A stretch of 64,000 nucleotides of DNA from the NCBI RefSeq assembly GCF_040253615.1, contig NZ_JBEJGY010000003.1, positions 1 to 64,000 of the forward strand. The letters are read 5' to 3'. A program made the translations under genes and the position numbers. Source of the stretch: Streptomyces sp. Edi4 (GTDB lineage Bacteria > Actinomycetota > Actinomycetes > Streptomycetales > Streptomycetaceae). The notes under the pieces are model-generated. The model was not told where the DNA came from. It made no database searches and saw only the letters and a program-made list of their open reading frames with translations. Below are positions 10,804-18,393 of the stretch, in pieces. Each line of letters opens with the position of its first letter. The first letter of the stretch is position 1.

Positions 10804-11119
10804 ACTCGAGGTCCTCAGGCGCCTGGGTCGCCGAGGTCCTGGATGCCGGGCTGTACCAGCTGCCCGCGCCGGCCGAGGCGATGGACCGCTTCCAGGCATC
10901 CCAGGCCGACCACGGCGGGTCCTCGGGGGTCGCCGGTCTCCCCGGCGGCTTCCGCCGCGGCCTTCAGCAGGCGGGCGGCCAGTTCCGTAAAAGCCAGCAG
11001 GTCCGGGCCAGGCGCCGGGCGGCCGCGTCGCGCGCCAGCCGGTGCAGCCGCGTGACCGGCAGCGCGTCCAGCCCGGCCGCGATGTGCCACGTTAACTCGA
11101 CACTTCCTCCCGTCGTCGG
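10804..11119 (-). other. unassigned degenerate stretch
   Basis: On the minus strand a segment reads LLAFTELAARLLKAAAEAAGE with VVGLGCLEAVHRLGR, which looks like real coding sequence, but the frame is broken and I do not recognise the family. It lies between the truncated flavoprotein and the TetR remnant. I assign no function. Confidence 0.25.
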
Positions 11120-11715
11120 TCATCGCCGGCTCGTGGCGGGGATGGCGTTGTCGATGAGGACGGCGGCGATGGCGGCGGCGGTGGGGAAGGCGTCGGCGTT
11201 GAGGCCCGGTGTGCGGGCCGCGGCGCCGTCGATGAGCAGCGCGAGCTGCTCGCCGAGCTGTTCAGGGTCGGCGCTGGCGCCGGCTTCGCGGGGGGTGGTG
11301 CGTTGTCGGCGAGCCGCGCGGCGACGGCTTTCTTGTAGTCGCGGCGCGCGTACTGGGATGCGGGGTGCTGGGGGTCGTGGAGTTCGACGGCGGCGCCGAT
11401 GTAGGGGCACAGGGGGGGTGGTGGATGTCGTCGCAAGGGCTCTGCTGAGGAGCCGTTCGCGGGGCGTGAGGTCGGTGCGGTCGAACACGCCGGGCAGAAC
11501 GGAGGGGTCGAACCGGCGCAGGTACTCGGCGACGAGTTCGTCCTTGCCGGTGAAGCGCCGCAGGCCGTGCGCTTGGGCAGCACCTGGGCCGCCGCGCAAA
11601 GCTGGTCCATGCCGGTGCGGTTGATGCCCTGCTCGCGGAACAGTTGCTGGGACGCGCTGATGATGCGCTCGCGGGCGCCCCGGCCGCGGCGGCGGCCCTG
11701 GGGGCCCTTCTCCAC
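11120..11715 (-). pseudogene. second TetR-family regulator remnant
   Basis: The minus-strand frame starting at 11715 gives RRGRGARERIISASQQLFREQGINRTGMDQLCAAAQV, a clear TetR DNA-binding domain. The frame then shifts to LRRFTGKDELVAEYLRRFDPSVLPGVFDRTDLTPRERLL, shifts again to YIGAAVELHDPQHPASQYARRDYKKAVAARLAD, and again to EQLGEQLALLIDGAAARTPGLNADAFPTAAAIAAVLIDNAIP. Every block belongs to the same TetR subfamily in the right order, but at least three indels separate them. It is divergent from the truncated SDR gene and was probably its local repressor. Confidence 0.7.
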
Positions 11716-11878
11716 CCTCTCTTGTCCACGGGCTCATGCTACCCCGCAGCTGGGTAACGACCGGTGTACATAGTTTGCGTCCCGGCCGCCCGCCCAGTAC
11801 CGTAAGCAGAACACAGGCCGGTGTACATAACGCCGTCACCCCAGGTGCACACGGCACCACCGACTGAAGGGAGCGACT

Positions 11879-11960
11879 ATGGGAAAGCTTGACGGCAAGG
11901 TCGCGGTCATCACCGGCGGCACCACCGGCATGGCGCTGGCCGGCGCGAAGCTGGTCAGGT
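11879..11960 (+). pseudogene. short-chain dehydrogenase, cut off after the N-terminus
   Basis: ATG 11879 follows AAGGGAG and begins MGKLDGKVAVITGGTTGMALA, the nucleotide-binding start of classical SDR oxidoreductases (TGxxxGxG, here degraded). Homology ends at about residue 27, where the sequence changes abruptly to AT-rich DNA. The rest of the gene is missing from the window. The upstream region (11730-11870) has two copies of CCGGTGTACATA (11761-11772 and 11818-11829), a likely operator for the divergent TetR. Confidence 0.6.
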
Positions 11961-12090
11961 GCTGTTCGGATTCTATCGTGTTTCCCTATTAACCTTAGCA
12001 ATACGTAACTGAACGAAGTAAGGTGGCAAAACCAATATCGCGCGAGCAGTTAAGCAGACGACTACAAAATGGAATCCACAGCACCTGGCG
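11960..12090. other. AT-rich rearrangement junction
   Basis: From 11960 to about 12070 the base composition falls sharply compared with both flanks (for example tctatcgtgtttccctatta). On the left the SDR gene breaks off, and on the right the helicase reading frame runs on through this stretch with about 35 residues of non-homologous C-terminus (CGFHFVVVCLTARAIL). Both neighbours are truncated at the same place, which marks a recombination or deletion join. I found no repeats or recombinase site at the ends. Confidence 0.5.
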
Positions 12091-13646
12091 GCGGCGAGTC
12101 CGGCGCGGCGGGGGGCGGACAGGACGGCGCCGTCGGCGGGCCATACCAGCAGGTCTAGGGCGCGGGCGATCGCCGAAGGGTCGAGGGTGTGGTCGAAGCG
12201 GAAGCGGCGGGTGATGTAGGTGTTGGAGTCGCGGGCGGGATGCTGGTTCTTGCCGCGCGGGGCGCGGGCGGCGATGGTCTGGTCGTGGTGGCGCAGGGCG
12301 GCGGTGACCAGCCACAGGGCCTCATACGGGGTGCCGAGGAGGTCGGTGGGGTCGGTGCCGGGCGGGATGTAGGCGGGGATGACGAGGCTGGCCGTCTTCG
12401 TCTTGAGGGTGGGGGGTTTGCGCAGGGCGCGGCCCAGCGCCTGGACGATGCGGCGGACGCTGGCGGTGCGGTCCGCGAAGACGACTCCGTCGACCGCCGG
12501 CAGGTCGACGCCTTCGCCGAGGATCTTGGCGTTGGCCAGTACCCCGCGGTCGGCATCGGTGAAGCGGTTGATGATGCCCGCGCGGCGGCGGGCGTTGTGG
12601 GTGCCGTCGATGGACTGCACGACAACCTGGTCCGCCCAGTCGGGGCGCAGGTCGTCGGGGAGGGTGCGCAGGGTGTGGGCGAACTGGCGGGCGAAGTCGG
12701 CGGCGTCGGCGATCTGCTGAAAGTAGACGAACACGTGGCGCAGGTCCTGCTCGCGCATGGCCTTGAGGATGGCCAGGTGCAGGGCGGTGGTGCGGCGCGC
12801 GGTGGGCCCGGCCTCGGGATCGGTGAGGGCGGTGCGCAGTTCGGTGTCGGTGACGGTGGGGACGACGAGCTGATAGTCGGCCAGGACGCCGTCGTCGATG
12901 GCGTCGGCGTGGGAGTAGGTGTGCAGGCGGGGGCCGAAGATCTTCGGCTGGTCCATGGTCGCCAGCAGGGCCGGGTCGTCCCAGGCCGGTGCGGTAGCGG
13001 TGGTGCGCTTGGGCTGCGCCCTGGTGGTGGGCGGCTCGGTCAGGCGGGGGGCTTCCCATACATACGGGGTGGCGGTGAGGTAGAGGCGGCGCTCGGCAGG
13101 GATGCGCTCGTTGTCGTGCAGTGCGGTCCAGTTCTTCTCCCAGGTGCCGGCCGTGGCGTGTGCTTCGTCCACGATCAGCAGGCCGAAGACGGGGGCAGGA
13201 AAGATTGCGGAGTGCTGGGCCTCTTCGATCTTGGACAGCGAGTCGTAGGTGAAGAACACCGTCGCTTTGGGGTGGCGGCCCAGCCAGTAGGCCAGGTACT
13301 CCCCCGCGTTGGCCGAGTCGACCTTGGCGTCGGCGAGGAGCGGGTGGGACTCGGCGCGCAGCGAGGAGATGGTGATCATCGGCTCGCTGCGGCCGTCTGC
13401 TCGGGCGGCCGCAGCCCACTGCGCGACCAGGTCCAGGCTGGGCACCGCCACCGCCAGGTGGCGCACGCCGAGTTCCTCGGCGACGCGCAGTGCGAAGAGG
13501 GTCTTGCCGGTGCCACAGGCTGAGACGGCATGTCCGCGGGTGCGCGGGCGGCGCAGGTGGCGAACCGTATTCACGAGGCCCTTTTGCTGGTCCGTGCGCA
13601 GGACCAGACGCTCGGTGTGTTCTGTGGCAGGAGGGCTGGCGGTCAT
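11973..13646 (-). CDS. SF2 DEAD/DEAH-box helicase, C-terminus replaced by junction sequence
   Basis: The protein has Walker A ACGTGKT near residue 45, DEAH in LLIVDEAHAT, motif III LTATPY, and the helicase C-terminal motifs ANAKILGEGVDLPAVDGVVFAD and IVQALGRALR. This is the type III restriction/UvrB-like SF2 helicase group that is common in Streptomyces, often with extra helicase-associated domains. The start ATG 13646 follows GAGGAACC; the upstream ATG at 13664 lacks a site. Those helicase-associated repeats are absent: homology stops near 12090 and the last residues come from the AT-rich junction. It precedes SbcC in the same direction with a gap of 156 bp. Role uncertain: DNA translocation or repair, possibly defence. 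Confidence 0.75.
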   Translation of the reverse strand: MTASPPATEHTERLVLRTDQQKGLVNTVRHLRRPRTRGHAVSACGTGKTLFALRVAEELGVRHLAVAVPSLDLVAQWAAAARADGRSEPMITISSLRAESHPLLADAKVDSANAGEYLAYWLGRHPKATVFFTYDSLSKIEEAQHSAIFPAPVFGLLIVDEAHATAGTWEKNWTALHDNERIPAERRLYLTATPYVWEAPRLTEPPTTRAQPKRTTATAPAWDDPALLATMDQPKIFGPRLHTYSHADAIDDGVLADYQLVVPTVTDTELRTALTDPEAGPTARRTTALHLAILKAMREQDLRHVFVYFQQIADAADFARQFAHTLRTLPDDLRPDWADQVVVQSIDGTHNARRRAGIINRFTDADRGVLANAKILGEGVDLPAVDGVVFADRTASVRRIVQALGRALRKPPTLKTKTASLVIPAYIPPGTDPTDLLGTPYEALWLVTAALRHHDQTIAARAPRGKNQHPARDSNTYITRRFRFDHTLDPSAIARALDLLVWPADGAVLSAPRRAGLAAARCCGFHFVVVCLTARAILVLPPYFVQLRIAKVNRETR

Positions 13647-13802
13647 CGCACGGTTCCTCGGCATACGTGAGGGGCTGACTCGCGTTCATTCTCGCGTACA
13701 GCAGTGGTTTGGTGCAGCGGGTCTCTATCAACTGGAGCCTAGGGCCTTGGTGTCATGTGCTCCGGTCGGCGGGTGGCTGGGGACCCGTGTTCTGCCATGC
13801 GG

Positions 13803-16800
13803 TCATTCGGCCGCTTCGGTCAGGTGGGTGAGGGTGGAGCCGTCGATGTTCTTGGAGATGTGCAGGCGTTGGGTGATGCGGCGGCGGAGTTCGGGGACGT
13901 GGCTGATGAGTCCGACGGTGCGGTCGTGGGCGCGTAGGGAGTCCAGGACGTCGAGGACTTGGTGGAGGGTGTCTTCGTCGAGGGTGCCGAAGCCTTCGTC
14001 GATGAAGAGGGTGTCCAGTGCCTGGCCGCCGGCTTCGGCGGTGACGATGTCGGCCAGGCCCAGGGCGAGGGCCAGGGAGACGTAGAAGGATTCGCCGCCG
14101 GAGAGGGTGTCGGTGTGGCGTTTGTGTCCGTTCCAGGCATCGAGGACTTTGAGGTCCAGTCCTGATTTGGCGCCTCGGGCGGCTCTGTCGTCGGAGTGGA
14201 CGAGGGTGAAGCGGTGGTGGGACATGCGTGACAGGCGGGTGTTGGCGGCGTCGACGACGTCTTCGAGTCGGGCTGCCAGGACGTAGGACTCCAGTTGCAT
14301 GCGGAGCTGGTTGCTGGGTGAGCCGCCGCTGATGAGGCCGTGTAGGTGATCGACGGTGTGGTAGGCGTCCTCGAGGGGTTCCAGGCGCTGGATCTGGGTG
14401 TCCAGCTGAGCGGTGAGGGTGGCCAGGGCGGTTGACCGGCCGGCGGCCTGGGTGGAGAGGGCTGCCGTGCGGGTGTGGGTCGTGGTGGCGGTGTTCAGTT
14501 CGGTGACGGCGTGCTCGAGGTCGGCGGGCGGTTGGGTGATGGCTGCCTGCAGTTCGGGTTCGGCGAGACGGGCGGTCAATACAAGGCGCTGTTCACGCCA
14601 CTGGGTGATCTCGTTTTCGATCGCGGTGAGTTCGTCGTCGGGCAGGCGGGCGGCCGAGGCTTCGGCCGGGGAGGTGAAGCCTGCCGCGTGCGCTGCCTCC
14701 TGTGCGAGAGCGGTGGCGCTGTGGCGTTCCGCGGCGGTTGTTGCCACGGTGGCCGCGCACGCGGCGGCGGTCTCGAGGCGGCCGGCGTGCTGAGTGAGAT
14801 GGGTGATGCGGTCGGCGAGTGTGGTGTGTCCGTTGAGGGCGGTTGCCAGGCGGTGGGTGAGCTCTTCGCGCTGGGTGTGCAGGCTGTCGTAGGTGGCGTC
14901 GGCGGCGCCCAGGCGTGTTGCTGCGGTGTTGCGGGTGTGTTCGGTGTCGGCTTGTTCCTTTTCCAGGAGGGTGAGTTGTTCGTCGGCCGGTCCGGCGTCG
15001 GCTGCCTGGGAGAGAGCGTCGGCGAGGTGTTGTTCGAGGCCGGTGCGGTGGGCGGTGAGGTCGGCCAGAGGGGTGTTGCCGCCGGCTTCACCGCGTGCCG
15101 TGGCGGCCTGTTCGTTCAGCTGGGCCAGGGCCTCTTTGGCCTTGTTCTCGCTCTGTTGGGCGCGGGTGTGGGCGGCTTCGGCGGCCTGTTCGTCGGCGGC
15201 GGTGGGCTGACCGGGCTGGGCAGTGGCGGGTGCGGGGTGGGTGGGGGAACCGCATACGGGGCAGTCTTCGCCGTCGACGAGCCGGCCGGCGAGCTCGGCG
15301 ACGATGCCGTCCGTGCGGCGGCGCCGGATGTCGACGTACGTTTTCGCGGCTTGCGCGGAGTCCTTCTCGGCCTGGCTGAGGACCTTGTGGGCGGCGCTGA
15401 TCTGCTGGTCGAGAGCGTCACGGCGTCTGGCGGCTTCCAGCTGCTTTTCGGCGAGGTTGAGGGTGGGGGTGAGTTCGCGGCTGGTTTCCTGCGCGCTGCG
15501 GGCGGTTTCCAGGCGCGTGGCAAGGTCAGCGCGGCGTTGCGGAAGGGCGTTGAGCCATTGCTGGGCGTCGGTGAGGGTTTCGGTGAGCTGCTGGCGCTCG
15601 CGGTCGAGTGCGGCAAGCTCTGTCGTGTGGCGCTGGAGGGTGGCCTCGTCGGGCAGCAGTGCCTGGACGGCGCCGGTTTCGGCGTGCAGTTGCTGGCCGG
15701 CGTGAGTGAGGCCGGCGGTGTCGAGGGATGCGTGTTCGGGTGGCAGGAGGGCGCGGGCGCGGCTGTCGTCGTCCAGGGCACGGGTGTGCTCGAGTTCGGC
15801 GGTGTGTGCGGTCTCCAGGGCGGAGCTCAGTTGTTGGGCTTTGACGGCGCGGTCGCGGCGTTCGGCGAGGTGGTCGTGGTGGGTGGTCTGCTCGTGGAGC
15901 AGGCCGAGGTCGTGTGCGGTGGTGCGGTGGGCCTGCTGGAGACGGTGGAGGTCGCGGACGGCCTGTTCTGCCAGGCGGGCTTCGGTCAGCTGCTGCTCGG
16001 CGGTCTCGGTGGCAGCGTCGGCGGCGTCTTGGCGGGTGAGGGCCTGGCGGTGCAGGGCGGTGGCCCAGGCGCGGGCGGGTGCGGTGAGGGTGGCGGGGTC
16101 GTCGGCCCGGGGGGCGTTCTGGGCTGGTTCGAGGTCGTCTCCGGCTGCCTGCTGGATGCGTTCGGCCAGGCGCAGGACGTCGGCGCGGGCCTCGTCGCGC
16201 GTCTTGGCGGTGAGGGTTTTGCGGTTGGCGAGGAATTCTTCGATGAGGCCGAAGCGGCGGGTGCCGAAGAGGGTGCCGAGCAGGACCCGGCGTTCGGATG
16301 CGTCGGCGCGCAGGAACTTGGTGAACTCGTTCTGTGGGAGCAGGACGACCTGGCAGAACTGCTGGCGGGTCAGGCGCAGGAGGGACTTGATCTCTTCTCC
16401 GGCTTCCTTGTGGGACTTGATGATGCCTTCCCACCGGCCGTGTCCGTGTTCGTCGAGTACCCACTGGTGCAGGTAGGTTTCGGCCTTCTGGTCGACGAGT
16501 TCTGCGCTGTTGCGCAGGTGGGGTCGCTTCTGGGCGGGGATCCTGCGGATCTGCAGGCGCTTGCCGGCGAGGGTTACTTCCAGGGTCACTTCGGTCAGCA
16601 GATCCGTGGGAGCGTGATCGCTGCGCAGCCGCATGTTGCGTTCGTGGGGTGGCAGGCCGTAGAGGGCGAAGCAGATGGCGGCGAACAGGGTGCTCTTGCC
16701 GGCGCCGGTGTCGCCGTGCAGAAGGAACAGGCCGTCGGCGGACAGGGCGTCGAAGTCGACGGTGTGGCGGCGGGCGAAGGGGCCGAAGGCCTGCAGGTGC

Positions 16801-16817
16801 AGGGAGTGCAGACGCAT
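13803..16817 (-). CDS. sbcC: SbcC-like SMC-family nuclease ATPase subunit
   Basis: This 1004-residue protein has the Rad50/SbcC layout: N-terminal ATPase half with Walker A GDTGAGKST near residue 40 and the Q-loop region FCQVVLLPQNEFTKFL, long alanine- and glutamate-rich coiled coils, a central zinc-hook CPVCGSPTH near residue 517, and a C-terminal half with signature LSGGESFYVSLALALGLADIV, Walker B LDTLFIDEGFGTLDEDTL and the D-loop. With SbcD it would cleave hairpins and DNA ends. It starts at ATG 16817, one base after the SbcD stop (TGACATG), so the pair is coupled. The gene is intact, in contrast to region 1. A housekeeping pair may exist elsewhere, so this may be an accessory copy. Confidence 0.88.
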   Translation of the reverse strand: MRLHSLHLQAFGPFARRHTVDFDALSADGLFLLHGDTGAGKSTLFAAICFALYGLPPHERNMRLRSDHAPTDLLTEVTLEVTLAGKRLQIRRIPAQKRPHLRNSAELVDQKAETYLHQWVLDEHGHGRWEGIIKSHKEAGEEIKSLLRLTRQQFCQVVLLPQNEFTKFLRADASERRVLLGTLFGTRRFGLIEEFLANRKTLTAKTRDEARADVLRLAERIQQAAGDDLEPAQNAPRADDPATLTAPARAWATALHRQALTRQDAADAATETAEQQLTEARLAEQAVRDLHRLQQAHRTTAHDLGLLHEQTTHHDHLAERRDRAVKAQQLSSALETAHTAELEHTRALDDDSRARALLPPEHASLDTAGLTHAGQQLHAETGAVQALLPDEATLQRHTTELAALDRERQQLTETLTDAQQWLNALPQRRADLATRLETARSAQETSRELTPTLNLAEKQLEAARRRDALDQQISAAHKVLSQAEKDSAQAAKTYVDIRRRRTDGIVAELAGRLVDGEDCPVCGSPTHPAPATAQPGQPTAADEQAAEAAHTRAQQSENKAKEALAQLNEQAATARGEAGGNTPLADLTAHRTGLEQHLADALSQAADAGPADEQLTLLEKEQADTEHTRNTAATRLGAADATYDSLHTQREELTHRLATALNGHTTLADRITHLTQHAGRLETAAACAATVATTAAERHSATALAQEAAHAAGFTSPAEASAARLPDDELTAIENEITQWREQRLVLTARLAEPELQAAITQPPADLEHAVTELNTATTTHTRTAALSTQAAGRSTALATLTAQLDTQIQRLEPLEDAYHTVDHLHGLISGGSPSNQLRMQLESYVLAARLEDVVDAANTRLSRMSHHRFTLVHSDDRAARGAKSGLDLKVLDAWNGHKRHTDTLSGGESFYVSLALALGLADIVTAEAGGQALDTLFIDEGFGTLDEDTLHQVLDVLDSLRAHDRTVGLISHVPELRRRITQRLHISKNIDGSTLTHLTEAAE

Positions 16818-16818
16818 G

Positions 16819-17988
16819 TCAGACGGTTTCCTTCTCCTGGGCGTGCACGCGCATGTCGTCGACGGCCTCTTGCAGGAGGCCTGCCTCTGTGGGGGTGGGT
16901 GGGGTGCCGCGCACGGCGGTGATGAAGTCGTGGGCGATGTCGAGGTCGCCGCGGCCGCGTACCCGTTCGCGGTAGGTGGGGCTGTCGGTGGCCTGTGCCG
17001 GGATGCCGGCGGGCACGTGCCGCATGTCCAGGGTCTTGGAGAAGCGCTGTCTGAGGCGTGCCATCGCCTCGTACGGCAGGGCGGTGTCGGTGAGGGTGGC
17101 CTGCAGCCAGGTTTCGCTGAGCGGTTCGTGTGCGGGGTCGGCCAGCAGGTCTTCGATGCGGCCGGTCAGCCGTGCCAGCGGCAGGTGGAGGTCGGCCGGG
17201 ATGTCGTGGTGCGTGATCGTGGGGGCGCCGTCGGCCGGCAGGTCGGCGAGGGTGAGGGATTTGGTGTGGTTGGTCTCGGAGAAGGAGTAGGCCAGCGGGG
17301 AGCCGCTGTAGTGGATGCGGTCGTTGACGCGCTGCGGGCGGTGGAGATGGCCCAGGGCGGTGTAGTCGATGCCGTCGAAGAGGTCGGCGCCGGCGTGGGC
17401 GACGCCGCCGACGCTGATGTCGCGTTCGCTTTTGCTGCTGGTGGCGCCGGTGATGACAGCGTGGGCGAGGACGACGGAGCGGGTGCCCGGGCGGGTGGCG
17501 AGGTCGGCTCGGATGCGGTCCAGTGCCGAGGTGAGCACGGCCTGGTGCGAGGCTGTCTCGGCGTCCAGCTGGGTGCGTACCAGGGCGGGTTCGAGGTAGG
17601 GCACTCCGTAGACGGCGACGGGGCCGTGTTCGTCGTCGAGGAGGACGGGGCGGGCGGCGTCGGCGGGGTTGGTGCGCAGGTGGACGCCGGCTTTGGCGTA
17701 CAGGCCGGAGCCGGTGCCGAGGCGGTGGGCGGAGTCGTGGTTGCCGCTGATCATGACGGTGGGGATGCTGAGGTCGGCGAGCTGGTGCAGAGCCCGGTCG
17801 AACAGGCGTACCGCGTCCAGGCTCGGGATGGCACGGTCGTAGATGTCGCCCGCGATCAGCAGGGCGTCCACCTTCTGCGTGCGGGCGGTGGCGCAGATGT
17901 GGTCCAGGACCTTGCGCTGGTGGTCGATCAGATCTTCCCCGTGGAACCGGCGGCCGAGATGCCAGTCCGAGGTGTGCAGGAACCTCAT
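16819..17988 (-). CDS. sbcD: SbcD-like exonuclease subunit
   Basis: The N-terminus MRFLHTSDWHLGRRF is the calcineurin-type phosphoesterase motif I (DxH). It is followed by LLIAGDIYDRAIP (GDxxD), TVMISGNHDSAHR (GNHD), VVLAHAVITG and YTALGHLHRPQ (GHxH), so every metal-binding motif of the Mre11/SbcD nuclease is present. The protein is about 389 residues, normal for the family. A GTG at 17994 two codons upstream is an alternative start; neither has a strong ribosome site. It forms a two-gene operon with SbcC and acts with it as an ATP-dependent double-strand nuclease. Confidence 0.88.
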   Translation of the reverse strand: MRFLHTSDWHLGRRFHGEDLIDHQRKVLDHICATARTQKVDALLIAGDIYDRAIPSLDAVRLFDRALHQLADLSIPTVMISGNHDSAHRLGTGSGLYAKAGVHLRTNPADAARPVLLDDEHGPVAVYGVPYLEPALVRTQLDAETASHQAVLTSALDRIRADLATRPGTRSVVLAHAVITGATSSKSERDISVGGVAHAGADLFDGIDYTALGHLHRPQRVNDRIHYSGSPLAYSFSETNHTKSLTLADLPADGAPTITHHDIPADLHLPLARLTGRIEDLLADPAHEPLSETWLQATLTDTALPYEAMARLRQRFSKTLDMRHVPAGIPAQATDSPTYRERVRGRGDLDIAHDFITAVRGTPPTPTEAGLLQEAVDDMRVHAQEKETV

Positions 17989-18180
17989 GGGCACAGACCG
18001 TAACCAGTGTGGTGGGAGCTACGGGCGGTTTTCCCGATAAACGGTCTTGTTTCAGAGGCTTGGGGACACGCGAGAGAAAGGTTCCTTCGTCTGCGCTGCC
18101 GGGTGGCGGAGCCGGACACGGCTCGCGGGGTGATTGTCAGTGGCAGGAGGCAAGATAAGCAGTGGGGGAAGGAGGATGTG

Positions 18181-18393
18181 ATGTCGTTATCGCGTTCTGC
18201 CAGGACCGAGCACACTGTGGCGCCCGGGGGCTGCCGATGGTGCGGAATCGAAGCCCGCGCTCACGCGCGGCAATGGACTGCGGAGGCCGGATGGCACGCC
18301 TGGACGGCGCCGACCAACGAGCAGCGCAAAGAGCGCATGCTGCAGCGGCGAGCACAGCAGCAGGTCAGCAGGCGAGGGCCTGCACCTCGGTGA
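18181..18393 (+). CDS. small conserved CxxC protein
   Basis: This 70-residue protein has a very strong ribosome binding site (GGAAGGAGG, 18169-18177) before ATG 18181. It contains GGCRWCGIEARAHARQW, then GWHAWTAPTNEQRKERMLQRR. The CRWCG...H...W...GxHxWxxPT pattern recurs in small proteins on Streptomyces phages and integrative elements, where it is thought to bind zinc; function is unknown. Its 3' end overlaps the 3' end of the OLD-family gene by 29 bases on the opposite strand. It is an indicator of mobile DNA. The region 17995-18180 otherwise holds no gene. Confidence 0.55.
   Translation: MSLSRSARTEHTVAPGGCRWCGIEARAHARQWTAEAGWHAWTAPTNEQRKERMLQRRAQQQVSRRGPAPR

Noticed and set aside
14475..16922. 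Plus-strand reading frame of 815 codons
   Set aside because: It lies wholly opposite the intact sbcC gene, is extremely glycine- and valine-rich, and shows no domain; it is an antisense artefact of high GC content.
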